Below, one piece after another: positions 27,344 through 36,000 of a DNA stretch of 64,000 nucleotides (within the stretch, counting starts at the first letter, position 1; every line of letters begins with the position of its first letter). Both the position numbers and the translations under genes were made by a program. Below the pieces are notes generated by a model. It was not told the DNA's origin, did not search any database, and saw only the letters and a program-made list of their open reading frames with translations. Source of the DNA: Clostridium sp. AM58-1XD (GTDB taxonomy: Bacteria > Bacillota > Clostridia > Lachnospirales > Lachnospiraceae); assembly GCF_003464085.1 (NCBI RefSeq), contig NZ_QSDR01000016.1, positions 1-64,000 of the forward strand. Reading direction: 5' to 3'.

Positions 27344-29206
27344 TTGCATACAAAAAACGAAATTCTTCTTGTAGCGCCATATCAGGATATGTATCTTCAC
27401 GCGCAGAATATCATTCAGGAAAACAGCTGGCCGATTGAACTCGTACAAGGCAGCATGGAGACGATCGAGGATGTCTACAATGCAGTAGAAGCCCTGAATC
27501 CGTCGATTGTAGTCAGCCGCGGCGGCACCTATCTGCTTTTGAAAAAAAAATTTCCCAATCTGATCTTCGTAGAAATTAAAATATCCGCCTATGATATTCT
27601 CAGAGCCTGTCTGGACGCCAAAAAGGCCCCTGGAGACATTGCATTTCTTGGCTTCAGCAATATTATCTGGGGGTTGGATGTCATTGGAACCATGTTGGGA
27701 AAAAAAATATACGCTATCAATTTTCAGAAGCGGGAATACAGAGAAAACGTGTCACAGTATATCGAAGAACTGGCTGGGCGCGGGGTCGGATACTTTGTCT
27801 GCGACAGCATCAGCCATCATGTAGCCACGCAGCTTGGTTTTTCTTCCCACCTAGTCAGCAGCGAACCTTCTACGCTGAAACAGTTTATGGAAGATGCGCT
27901 TCATCTGCTGGAAGTAAAGATTAAAGAGCAGATGAACACGCGGCGATACCGTCTGATTGTAGACTCTGTAGACGATGGGATTATCTCTCTCGACAAATAT
28001 CAGGACCAGCCGATTATGAACCGGTCTGCAGAATATTTCTGCACCAAAAACCAGCTTGACCACGGACAGCTCATTGAACTGATTGAGAGCGGTGGAAATG
28101 ACCACGGAGGAAAGACGGAAATTAAAACCCTTCATCAAAACTGTACCATTGCAATTCAGCGCTTTCCTATCGATATCGATGAAAATACCCTTGGCGTCGT
28201 AGCCAAGTTTCAGGACGTCACAAAAATACAGAAACTGGAGGAAAAGATTAGAACAGAATTGTCGCAGAAGGGTCTGATCGCAAAATATACCTTTGATGAT
28301 ATCCTGTATGACAGCCAGATTATGAAACGGACCGTAAAAACGGCTCAGAAATTCGCTCTTTCCGAATCCACGGTTCTCATACAAGCCGAGACCGGAACGG
28401 GAAAAGAGCTCTTTGCCCAGAGTATACATAATGCCAGTTCCAGGAAAAACAGGCCGTTCGTAGCCATAAATTGTGCGGCGCTTCCTGAAAACCTGTTGGA
28501 AAGCGAATTGTTCGGATACGCAGAAGGCGCCTTTACCGGCGCGAAAAAGGGCGGAAAAATGGGATTGATTGAATTGGCCCACACCGGTACCCTGTTTCTG
28601 GACGAAATCGGCGACATGCCCCTTGCCCTTCAGACAAGGCTGCTGCGAGTGATCCAGGAGCGGGAGGTTATGCGCATCGGTGACACGCTCATACGTCCCA
28701 TCGATATCAGAATTATCGCGGCCACCAATATGGATCTGGGAAGCCGGGTAGCTACAGGGGATTTCCGAAGCGATTTATATTACCGGCTCCATATTCTGAC
28801 CCTTCGGATTCCCACCCTTGATGAACGGCCGGAGGATCTGGTGATTCTGGCGGACAAATTTATAAAGGATGCAGCTTATACCATGAAAAAGCAGATCATC
28901 GGCTTCACCCCTGACGCATTCCGGCTGCTGATCAACCATCGGTTTAAAGGCAACGTCAGGGAACTGCAGGGAATTATTGAGCGCTCATCTGTGCTGACAG
29001 ACGGCCCCTATATCACCAAAGAGGATTTAGACCTGGAGCCGGAACATGATTCCGGGCAAAAAACTTCACCGGCTACGTTGGATGAACTGGAAAAAGATCT
29101 TTTGGAAAAAACTCTGAAAGACTGCAATTACAACTACGTCAAGGCCGCAAAGCTTTTAGGGATCAGCCGGTCTACCCTTTACCGCAAAACAAAAAACGCC
29201 CTGTAA
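27344..29206 (+). CDS. Sigma-54-dependent regulator with PrpR_N, PAS, AAA+ and Fis domains
   Basis: A 620-aa transcriptional activator. Residues 1-185 form a PrpR_N-type sensor (ILLVAPYQDMYLHAQNI, VVSRGGTYLLL, with similarity to propionate/acyl sensor regulators). About 195-290 is a PAS domain, 312-545 the AAA+ core with Walker A AETGTGKE, the sigma-54 contact loop GAFTGA and Walker B LFLDEIGDMP, and the last 35 residues a Fis-type helix-turn-helix (AKLLGISRSTLYRK). It probably senses a carboxylate intermediate and activates the divergent TctABC/UxaA/aldolase operon. The start is TTG behind AGGGAGGGG. Confidence 0.9.
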   Translation: MHTKNEILLVAPYQDMYLHAQNIIQENSWPIELVQGSMETIEDVYNAVEALNPSIVVSRGGTYLLLKKKFPNLIFVEIKISAYDILRACLDAKKAPGDIAFLGFSNIIWGLDVIGTMLGKKIYAINFQKREYRENVSQYIEELAGRGVGYFVCDSISHHVATQLGFSSHLVSSEPSTLKQFMEDALHLLEVKIKEQMNTRRYRLIVDSVDDGIISLDKYQDQPIMNRSAEYFCTKNQLDHGQLIELIESGGNDHGGKTEIKTLHQNCTIAIQRFPIDIDENTLGVVAKFQDVTKIQKLEEKIRTELSQKGLIAKYTFDDILYDSQIMKRTVKTAQKFALSESTVLIQAETGTGKELFAQSIHNASSRKNRPFVAINCAALPENLLESELFGYAEGAFTGAKKGGKMGLIELAHTGTLFLDEIGDMPLALQTRLLRVIQEREVMRIGDTLIRPIDIRIIAATNMDLGSRVATGDFRSDLYYRLHILTLRIPTLDERPEDLVILADKFIKDAAYTMKKQIIGFTPDAFRLLINHRFKGNVRELQGIIERSSVLTDGPYITKEDLDLEPEHDSGQKTSPATLDELEKDLLEKTLKDCNYNYVKAAKLLGISRSTLYRKTKNAL

Positions 29207-29266
29207 AACAGGACCAGCCGGAATTTTATAAAATCACATTCTGGCCGCCTGCTTTACAGGGCGTTT
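29194..29266 (+). terminator. Terminator of the regulator gene
   Basis: A 19-bp, one-bulge stem (AAACGCCCTGTAAAACAGG / CCTGCTTTACAGGGCGTTT) starting within the last codons of the regulator. An inner stem lies in the loop and a short T-rich tail follows. Confidence 0.7.
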
Positions 29267-29299
29267 CCTGACCGCTGTCCTAGACAGCTGCATTCATGC

Positions 29300-30124
29300 T
29301 TATTTCTGCTCCGAGAACTTCCCCGCATCGATTACAGGATAGCTCTCCTGGCCTATCTTCTTCACATTTACTGGAGCCGTTCCCTTTACAACCTCCTTCT
29401 TGCCTGTATCATAGACAGAGCATTCCACCACCGTTCCCTTATCCGCAGTCGTCAGCTTTTTGTCCGCCAGACAGAGCACATAGTCGTCACCATTTTTATA
29501 CAGAACCCATGTCTTATTCTTAATGTAGATTCCCTGCTTGCTCAGCTCATTTGCAACGACGCCTGCAAGGGAACCCGCACTTCCGTATGCGTTGTCCGTA
29601 GTCTTTGCTTCCGAGTCCAGAGTTGCGCTGTTGCCTAATCTTTTAAAAAAGTCTGCCAGTGATTTGTATGTAAAGGTTGCGCCTGGATAATCATCCTTAT
29701 TGAAAGTCAGCTTGCCCAGCTCATTCTGCAGAAGCTTGATATCCAGCTCCCATTCCCCATGCTTGCTGCAGACAATCGAAATGGTATGGAAGTCGTCTGC
29801 AAGCCTGCACTGATACCGTCCTCCGCTCTTACAGACACCGGAATAGATGGCATACATGTCGTACTGATCCTCCTCGTTTACCTTGTATGTACTGATTACG
29901 TCGTTCAAAACCTTAAACGCCCCGCTGACATCATCCGGCGGGTCCTGAATTGCCTCCATGGAATACGTATGGGCAATTGTTTCCATATCCGTGATACATG
30001 CCGCACGACGCGACCGTTCAATATATTTCAGAAGCTGAGGGGCCAGAAGGCCGGTGAGAACCACCAGAATTGCAACGGCAATAATCAGTTCAATCAGGCT
30101 GAATCCCTTTCTGTTTTTATTCAT
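29300..30124 (-). CDS. Type IV prepilin-like protein
   Basis: A 274-aa protein with a textbook class III signal: KNRKG followed by FSLIELIIAVAILVVLTGL, with Glu at position 5 after the cleavage site. Prepilin peptidase would cut after the Gly and methylate the Phe. The remaining 230 residues are a large extracellular head without a family I recognise. No pilus assembly ATPase, PilC or prepilin peptidase gene is in the window, so it is an orphan minor pilin or pseudopilin. It follows the SpoIID-domain gene in the same direction after about 115 bp. Confidence 0.8.
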   Translation of the reverse strand: MNKNRKGFSLIELIIAVAILVVLTGLLAPQLLKYIERSRRAACITDMETIAHTYSMEAIQDPPDDVSGAFKVLNDVISTYKVNEEDQYDMYAIYSGVCKSGGRYQCRLADDFHTISIVCSKHGEWELDIKLLQNELGKLTFNKDDYPGATFTYKSLADFFKRLGNSATLDSEAKTTDNAYGSAGSLAGVVANELSKQGIYIKNKTWVLYKNGDDYVLCLADKKLTTADKGTVVECSVYDTGKKEVVKGTAPVNVKKIGQESYPVIDAGKFSEQK

Positions 30125-30239
30125 ACTACTCCCCCTCTCTTCTTTTATGTTATCATTATCCCATCATGATTACAAGAAGATCGAACCGTACTTTTTTAAA
30201 TTATCACCGCACAGACGGCCGTCCGAACGGTTACTTTAA

Positions 30240-32504
30240 TTATTTTGCCGCTTCTGTAATATCTACTCCGTCATAGAAAAATTTAAGGATCCGCTCGTAT
30301 GTACTTCCCTTTTTAGCCATTCCCTGAGCGCCGTTCTGACTCATTCCCACGCCATGGCCAAAACCGCCGCCATAGATATGGAAGATTCCGTCTTTGCCTT
30401 CAACGGTAAAGAAACCGCTTGGAAGCGTATCCCATCCATTGACTTTCTTGCCGTCTTTTCTGATAAATTCCAGAGAAGCGTTGCCCAGAATGGATCGGAT
30501 CTGGCTCTGCCCGTTCACAGTCTTATTGCCTGCTGTTCCTGTAATCTCCAGCTTCTTCGCAATGCCTCCGGCCCCCCGTTCCGTCACCTTAACGCTGGTG
30601 ATGTTTCCAATTCCCGTTACTTTCTCCTGCAGGATGTCACTCGTTGTAGTAACCTCCCAGCGGTAAAGCGGAAATTCCGAATCATACGCTGCGTATTTCT
30701 TGTTTTTAATGAATTCACTGAATGCACTGTTGTCCGTAAGATCGAGTTTCTTTCTGTCGTCCCGCAGAGCAACGCTTTTCAGATATGGAATATCTTCCGG
30801 ATTTCCTCCCCAGATCGCCCCGTCTGTCGTGGTTCCACAGGACGTTGAAAAGTAAAATGCTTCAATCGGTTTTCCCTCGTACATAAGGATTTTACCATAC
30901 GTCTCGTCTACAGCCTGATCCGTCCGCGAATCCCTCTCTGCATTATTATAAACCTGGTAATTTGTGCTGTCGTCTACGTGGGCCCCATACTGGCTGTAGC
31001 TGTTCGTCTGGATCTGCTGGTATGCAAACGTACGCGCGCAGACAGCCTGGGCCTTTAAAGCCTCTTTCTCATATCCCGGAGGCATCTCGCTCGGTACGAC
31101 GCGTTTCAGATAATCTTCTACGTAGAGTTCGTTGACAAGAGCAAGCACCGTTCCCTCTTCTGACGTTTCCCGAGTCACCTCCAGACGGCCGCAGTACGAC
31201 GGCGTACCATATCCCCGCTCCAGCTCCTTAACGGCAACCTCATGCCCGTCTTCTGCAAAAACCTGTACCCTTCCCTTTTCCAGCCTTTCGTCATCAGGAG
31301 TAATACATAACTCTGTTCCCGCTTCGATACGCTCTTCTTTTCCATTTCCCCATACAACATTCATTGCGCCTTCTGAAGAAAGGGTCAGAACCGGGTGCAG
31401 TGTGGACTTAAATCCTGTATTCATAATGAGAACGCGGATCGTCTTTGCATCAAAAGGGCGTACAATCAGTGCCGCGCAGACCTTCCCCTCCGAAACAACA
31501 AATTCCTGTATATCATATCCGACCAGAATATCTTCCGGCTTTTTCTTCTGAAATTCTCCATATGTCTGGAAAACCTGAAAATCGGGACTCAGGGGCATAA
31601 TTCCATGGCCTTCAATTTCAATCGTATCCTTCTTTACGGCCAGCACGCGTCCCGTCATCCGGTCCTTCTTAACGACGATTTTTTTCACTTTTCCGCGTTC
31701 CATCGTGATGTCAACGATGTTGTTGTACATTTCTTTCAGCTTTTCTTCCTTCAGTCCGGTTTCCATATCGCGGATAATATTGCCTACATAAACGCGGCAT
31801 TCCGTCCCGTTTCCTTGAGAGAGCCATACATTTTCGTATACGACCTTATCGGACACCAGCCCACGCACATCAAGAAGCTCCCCGTCCCTGATCATTACTT
31901 TAATTCTGCTGTCTATGTAAGAATCGAGAGCCAGTCCCTCGAATCCGATCGTTCCCTCGCTCGTATATGCGGTCCACGCAGGAGCCTCCTTCACATTCAG
32001 CGGTGTGCCGTAAACCAGAATTTCCTTTTCCTGCACCTTTTTTTCCGGATCATTTTTATTCACAAGAGAGTCATAAAACAGCCACCACTCGTCCTGCGGA
32101 ATTGCTTCGCTTTTGTTCTTTCTCGTCAGACGTATTTTATTTTTCAGTTCCTTTGACATGGCTTCTGCCAGGTAGTCCGCTTCTTCATATGTCAGGTATC
32201 CCTGCGCTGATTTCGCATCCGGAGGCGTCAGCTCTTCCGTCAGATATCCCTTTTCATATAAATAGTCCATATATTTTGCATACCAGGCTGAACGGGAATT
32301 CTCTGCAAAGTGAGATTTTTTGAGATTCTTCTCAAATTCTTCGCATTCTTCTCTTGAAATCATGGAAAGCACTGCTGCTTTGCAGGCCAGTGCTCTCGAA
32401 ATTCCCTCTTGTCTTGGTTCATTGCAAACGATGATGACAATCAGCAGCACAACAAGTAGCGGGATGCCGGTTATCCATCCAATAAACTTATAACGGTTTT
32501 TCAT
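30240..32504 (-). CDS. Large SpoIID/LytB-domain membrane protein
   Basis: A 754-aa protein with an N-terminal membrane anchor (WITGIPLLVVLLIVIIVC) and about 420 residues of unassigned extracellular sequence. The C-terminal SpoIID domain (about 455-754) contains PSEMPPGYEKEALKAQAVCA, FYFSTSCGTTTDGAIWGG and GGGFGHGVGMSQNGAQGMA. SpoIID enzymes are lytic transglycosylases acting on denuded peptidoglycan. This is over twice the size of the sporulation SpoIID encoded at 44707-45624. It may be a vegetative amidase-enhancer-like or wall-remodelling protein. Its start overlaps the end of the AI-2E-family gene by four bases (ATGA). Confidence 0.82.
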   Translation of the reverse strand: MKNRYKFIGWITGIPLLVVLLIVIIVCNEPRQEGISRALACKAAVLSMISREECEEFEKNLKKSHFAENSRSAWYAKYMDYLYEKGYLTEELTPPDAKSAQGYLTYEEADYLAEAMSKELKNKIRLTRKNKSEAIPQDEWWLFYDSLVNKNDPEKKVQEKEILVYGTPLNVKEAPAWTAYTSEGTIGFEGLALDSYIDSRIKVMIRDGELLDVRGLVSDKVVYENVWLSQGNGTECRVYVGNIIRDMETGLKEEKLKEMYNNIVDITMERGKVKKIVVKKDRMTGRVLAVKKDTIEIEGHGIMPLSPDFQVFQTYGEFQKKKPEDILVGYDIQEFVVSEGKVCAALIVRPFDAKTIRVLIMNTGFKSTLHPVLTLSSEGAMNVVWGNGKEERIEAGTELCITPDDERLEKGRVQVFAEDGHEVAVKELERGYGTPSYCGRLEVTRETSEEGTVLALVNELYVEDYLKRVVPSEMPPGYEKEALKAQAVCARTFAYQQIQTNSYSQYGAHVDDSTNYQVYNNAERDSRTDQAVDETYGKILMYEGKPIEAFYFSTSCGTTTDGAIWGGNPEDIPYLKSVALRDDRKKLDLTDNSAFSEFIKNKKYAAYDSEFPLYRWEVTTTSDILQEKVTGIGNITSVKVTERGAGGIAKKLEITGTAGNKTVNGQSQIRSILGNASLEFIRKDGKKVNGWDTLPSGFFTVEGKDGIFHIYGGGFGHGVGMSQNGAQGMAKKGSTYERILKFFYDGVDITEAAK

Positions 32505-33784
32505 GTCTCCCTCTGATCTTTCACATATGTCTTCTGTTCTTCATCAATATAATTTAGTCCCCGGTAGTCATCTGTATGACCAGATAATTGTTTTTTATGA
32601 AGTGAAGCTTCAATTCCCTCTTTCGAAAGGCGGTAAATGACTGCAAATGTCGGCACGCCGATAATCATTCCCACAAAGCCAAACAGGCCGCCGAACAGCA
32701 GGATGGAAAAGAGCACCCAGAAGCTCTGGAGCCCCGTAGAGTTCCCGAGGATCTTAGGTCCGAGTATATTGCCGTCAAACTGCTGGAGGAGCAGAATAAA
32801 TATCAAAAAATAGAGGCATTTCATAGGACTTACAAGCAGAATCAGAAATGCACTTGGCACGGCTCCGATGAACGGGCCGAAAAACGGTATGATATTTGTT
32901 ACACCGACGATTACGCTGACAAGCAGCGCATACGGCATATTCATCGCACTGACGCAGACAAAACAGATAATGCCGATGATCAGGGAATCCACCAGCTTGC
33001 CGATAATAAAACCGCCGAATACCTGGTGAATAAACCGTACCTCTTCAATGATCTTGTTCGCCAGCTTCACCGGAAAGAGGCCGTAAATTACTTTCTTCCC
33101 CTGGGCGGCAAACGTCTCTTTGATGTTCAGCAGATATACCATAACAATTACGCCGATCAGCAGATTTTTCAGGGAAATAATGACACTCCACAGCTTTGTG
33201 GATATATTTACCACAATTCCACTCCACAGTCCGCTGGATACATTGCTGATAATCTTGTCCAGATTGGGGGCAACCTTATTGTTTACCCAGTCCTCAACAT
33301 ACATGCTCAGCTGATTGTATATCTGTATTGTCAGTTCCGCGTTATCAGAATCCGTTTTTAATACATCCGCGATCCAAAGCTCCAGATTCTCAAGCATGGC
33401 CGGGAGCGTATCGATGATTCCCTTAATACTCGTCACCAGCTGAGGCACAAGCATGGACAAAAGGCCGGCTACGATTAAAAACAGAACGACCAGACTGACG
33501 ATTGTACCGCACATCTTAGCCGTTGTCCTGATCTTTGCAACATCTTTTCTCTTTTTCGCATACGTTCTTTCAACGGCAGCAACCGCCTTATTGTAGATCG
33601 GGTTCAGGAGGTATGCCAGTACTGCACCGTATATGATCGGTTTAAGAATATTGATCAGTATTCCCAGCCATCCCTTGACGCTGTTCATATGAATCATAAG
33701 AAATACGAAGGCCACACTGAGCCCAATAACCGATATGGCTGTGACCCCCCAGTAGATATATGTCCGAAAACGAATATTTTTCAT
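32501..33784 (-). CDS. AI-2E/PerM-family transporter
   Basis: A 427-aa integral membrane protein with roughly eight hydrophobic segments and an extracellular-sized insert at residues 110-200. The PerM signature is near the C-terminus: GVTNIIPFFGPFIGAVPSAFLILL, then QQFDGNILGPKILGNSTGL. Members are proposed exporters or ion antiporters; the substrate is unknown here. It is translationally coupled to the SpoIID-domain gene downstream. Confidence 0.85.
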   Translation of the reverse strand: MKNIRFRTYIYWGVTAISVIGLSVAFVFLMIHMNSVKGWLGILINILKPIIYGAVLAYLLNPIYNKAVAAVERTYAKKRKDVAKIRTTAKMCGTIVSLVVLFLIVAGLLSMLVPQLVTSIKGIIDTLPAMLENLELWIADVLKTDSDNAELTIQIYNQLSMYVEDWVNNKVAPNLDKIISNVSSGLWSGIVVNISTKLWSVIISLKNLLIGVIVMVYLLNIKETFAAQGKKVIYGLFPVKLANKIIEEVRFIHQVFGGFIIGKLVDSLIIGIICFVCVSAMNMPYALLVSVIVGVTNIIPFFGPFIGAVPSAFLILLVSPMKCLYFLIFILLLQQFDGNILGPKILGNSTGLQSFWVLFSILLFGGLFGFVGMIIGVPTFAVIYRLSKEGIEASLHKKQLSGHTDDYRGLNYIDEEQKTYVKDQRET

Positions 33785-33911
33785 GTCTTTCCCCTGCCTG
33801 CGATTGTTTTAACTGCCCTTATATTATAATACCAGGGCCAAAAGGTCGGAAATCCGCGCAAGCTTACCTGCATGAGGATTTTGACCCCAACCTCATATTA
33901 TCATATATTTG

Positions 33912-33948
33912 CAAAAAGATAAAGCAGCGATTTCTCGCTGCTTTCATC
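33912..33948 (-). terminator. Terminator of the 6S RNA gene
   Basis: A 10-bp stem (AAAGCAGCGA / TCGCTGCTTT) with a TTTC loop. On the minus strand it is followed by ATCTTTTTGC. Confidence 0.85.
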
Positions 33949-34151
33949 TTTCGTAATCCCAAAATGCCGGCTCTTACCGATTGACTCCTAGCGTTGCTAG
34001 GTGGGCAACCTCACTCAGACTTCTGCCTTCCACTACACAATCGGAGGCCTGACATCCGCCTGAAAATATTGGAATCCCGAATGTCATATTGTAGGTTCAA
34101 AAAAAGTAAGAGTATCGAACATCCCAGGAATTACAATTCCTCTGTTTGATT
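33949..34151 (-). ncRNA. ssrS: 6S RNA
   Basis: The roughly 200-nt transcript begins near CAGAGGAATTG. Its 5' part reads GTAATTCCTGGGATGTTCG, like the conserved TGAGATGTTCG of known 6S RNAs, then ACTCTTAC. The 3' part reads GTAAGAGCCGG and GGGATTAC, pairing with both 5' segments to form the long, bulged terminal stem around a central bubble. An ideal promoter and a terminator bracket it. 6S RNA mimics open promoters and sequesters sigma-A RNA polymerase in stationary phase. It explains the 450-bp gap between the AI-2E-family gene and cdd. The 3' end is approximate. Confidence 0.8.
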
Positions 34152-34157
34152 GATTTT

Positions 34158-34186
34158 ATTATACAACATAATATTTTGTTTTTCAA
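34158..34186 (-). promoter_or_regulatory. Sigma-A promoter of 6S RNA
   Basis: Leftward TTGAAA (34181-34186) and TATAAT (34158-34163), spacer exactly 17 bp. Confidence 0.8.
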
Positions 34187-34239
34187 GTTCCTTTTACTGT
34201 CAAATACCTGCCGCCCCACCCGGTTTTCGACATCCCCTC

Positions 34240-34674
34240 TTATTTCAGGCTGTCCGGGCCAAAACTCAAGGGAAGCAGTTCCTCCAGTCTGTATTCTTTG
34301 ACCGGTCCGTCTTCCTTTACAAGAAAAATTCTGAATTCAGCCGGATTGCAGAATTCCCGCATCACCTGACGGCATATGCCGCAGGGCGGGCAGTAGTCCT
34401 CTGCTCTTCCTTCCGGGCCGCCGCAGACTGCAATGGCCTCAAATTCTCTTTTCCCATCGCTTACCGCTTTAAAAAATGCCGTTCGCTCCGCACATACTGT
34501 AGCTGAATAGGAAGCATTTTCTATGTTATTGCCCGTATAGATCGTCCCATCAGCCGCAAGAAGCGCCGCTGCAACATAAAAATGGGAATAAGGTGCGTAC
34601 GACTGCATAAGCGCATTCAGTGCAGCCTCTGCCAGACGTCTCTTTTTTTCTTCCATGCTGCCGCCTGCAGCCAT
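34240..34674 (-). CDS. cdd: Cytidine deaminase
   Basis: A 144-aa homotetramer-type enzyme that deaminates cytidine and deoxycytidine to the uridines. The zinc site is visible as CAERTAFFKA, where Glu is the proton shuttle, and PPCGICRQ. Substrate-binding NNIENASYSATVCAER is also present. The start is taken as the ATG at 34672-34674 (MAAGGSMEEKK), because GGAGG precedes it; 15 upstream in-frame codons lack a site. It lies alone between 6S RNA and a palindromic intergenic region. Confidence 0.92.
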   Translation of the reverse strand: MAAGGSMEEKKRRLAEAALNALMQSYAPYSHFYVAAALLAADGTIYTGNNIENASYSATVCAERTAFFKAVSDGKREFEAIAVCGGPEGRAEDYCPPCGICRQVMREFCNPAEFRIFLVKEDGPVKEYRLEELLPLSFGPDSLK

Positions 34675-34737
34675 CGTTAACCGCCTCCTCCAACAGATCA
34701 GTTTTAAATTCGATCCCATTCCCTAAATGACAGAACA

Positions 34738-34877
34738 CAGAGTTCCGCAAGCGGAACTCTCGCGCCTGCGGCGGGTCGCTTCAGCGACATCATTCCTTAC
34801 CGCTGCAGGGCGACCCTGCCCGGAGGGCTTTTTTGTTACATAGGATAGTCCGGAGAACTTTCCTATGTAACAAAAAA
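34738..34877. repeat. Palindromic intergenic block ending in a 17-bp bidirectional terminator
   Basis: Several short hairpins follow one another: AGAGTTCCGC/GCGGAACTCT, GTCGC/GCGAC and GCAGGG/CCCTGC. They end in a perfect inverted repeat (TTTTTTGTTACATAGGA at 34829-34845 and its complement at 34861-34877) with T runs in both directions. The last is a clear two-way terminator between the Crh-like gene and cdd. Confidence 0.7.
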
Positions 34878-34886
34878 CTATCTGCA

Positions 34887-35150
34887 TTAGCAGATAGCCA
34901 TCGTCTCATGCTCTAATTTCCACTGATCTCTGTACACTTCCAAATCTCTGAGCAGGTCGTCGCATTCGCTGCTGTGTATCCTGAGTTCGAGGTTTCTCGC
35001 TGTACGCATAGCAAATACTGCCAATACAGACTTCGCATCCACCACATAATTTCCGCATGACAGTTCCATGTTATAACTGTATGTTCCGGTAATTTCCATA
35101 AACTTTATAATAGAATCCATATCCCAAAAGCTGATCCGTACTTTCGTCAT
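34887..35150 (-). CDS. HPr/Crh-like protein lacking the catalytic histidine
   Basis: An 87-aa protein with the HPr fold pattern. The regulatory-serine segment of HPr is retained as DAKSVLAVFAMRTA (compare AKSIMGVM in HPr), and the C-terminal helix follows. The active-site region GLHARP is replaced by WDMDSIIKF, so it cannot accept phosphate from enzyme I. That pattern resembles Crh of Bacillus, a regulatory partner in catabolite control; whether HPr kinase acts on it is inference. The start is taken as the ATG at 35148-35150 behind AGGGAGAG. A promoter with TATAAT lies at 35266-35295. Confidence 0.65.
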   Translation of the reverse strand: MTKVRISFWDMDSIIKFMEITGTYSYNMELSCGNYVVDAKSVLAVFAMRTARNLELRIHSSECDDLLRDLEVYRDQWKLEHETMAIC

Positions 35151-35265
35151 GGTGCACGCTCTCCCTTCACGGTATATCTCGCTATTCTGTCGCTGATGCG
35201 CCCTGCATCGATCGATTAACAATTAATACTGCTCATAAGAATATTATTATATTTAAGTACTTCTT

Positions 35266-35295
35266 ATTATACCCGTGACCTTAAAAAAAAATCAA
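35266..35295 (-). promoter_or_regulatory. Promoter of the HPr/Crh-like gene
   Basis: Leftward TTGATT and TATAAT with an 18-bp spacer that includes a T run. Confidence 0.55.
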
Positions 35296-35363
35296 GCAGA
35301 TTATGACAAAATTTTACACAAATTTTACGCACTGTTTTTTTATCGTTTTCGTTATAATACATA

Positions 35364-35435
35364 GAAGCCGCCGGAACGTCTGTGAAAAGAACATGTCTTC
35401 CCATATCAGCTTCGTCCCGGCGGCCTCATTTTTCG
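35364..35435 (+). ncRNA. Candidate small hairpin RNA
   Basis: A TATAAT box at 35353-35358 is followed by GCCGCCGGAACG. About 35 nt later comes CGTCCCGGCGGC and then a T-rich tail. The two arms pair almost fully and resemble a self-terminating short RNA of about 70 nt. There is no clear -35 box. The stretch to 35559 also holds a 10-bp GC-rich palindrome (35468-35495) and otherwise nothing I recognise. Confidence 0.3.
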
Positions 35436-35559
35436 TTCCATCTTTCATCTATCCGCACTTTTTTCATGATCCCGCCTCTTTCATGAGGCGGGATCACGCC
35501 CTGGCCTAGCGGTCAGGCTTCAGTAGTCTATTCCGCGCTTTTCCGGCGCGTAATTAATT

Positions 35560-36000
35560 TCAGTTATTGCAGCCGCAATCTGTGTCTGCCTGTACAGCGC
35601 CATACCCATCATTCTGAAGCGGCATAATGCCGTTTCCAAACTGCTGGCAGTTGAAGCAGCCTACACGGTATCCTTCATTGTATCCTGCATTAAATCCACT
35701 TCTGTAAGCTCTTCTGTTGCTGCACTGGCAGTTATTGTTGCAGCCACAGCCGCTGCAGCTTCCACAGCCACATGATCCTGCTGCCGCTGTTCCGTTGCAG
35801 CCTCCGCAGCTTCCTGCTGTTGCTGTTCCGTTGCAGCTTCCACAGCCGCAGCTTCCTGCTGCCGCCGTTCCGTTGCAGCTTCCACAGCCACAGTTTCCTG
35901 CTACTGCCGCTGCTGTACCTCTCCAGCCTCCGCAACCACAATTACCGCAACCACAATTTCCACAACCACAATTTCTATTACATCTACACATCCAACACAT
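35560..36000 (-). CDS. Cysteine/glycine-rich repeat protein, probable spore surface component
   Basis: A 146-aa low-complexity protein. Residues 1-85 are built of Cys-Gly units (NCGCGNCGCG) alternating with GTAAAGSCGCGSC-type repeats. After NRRAYRSGFNAGYNEGYRVG, the last 50 residues are a more ordered tail ending DCGCNN. About one residue in five is Cys. The start is ATG 35998-36000 (MCWMCRCNRN) behind AAAGGAGATT. It is divergent from the cotJ operon with under 200 bp between them. I infer a disulfide-crosslinked coat or exosporium role; no family name is known to me. Several overlapping frames in the repeats are artefacts. Confidence 0.65.
   Translation of the reverse strand: MCWMCRCNRNCGCGNCGCGNCGCGGWRGTAAAVAGNCGCGSCNGTAAAGSCGCGSCNGTATAGSCGGCNGTAAAGSCGCGSCSGCGCNNNCQCSNRRAYRSGFNAGYNEGYRVGCFNCQQFGNGIMPLQNDGYGAVQADTDCGCNN

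Noticed and set aside
34738..34830. Small GC-rich hairpins as a tRNA or riboswitch
   Set aside because: They are independent short palindromes without a cloverleaf or any aptamer motif I recognise.
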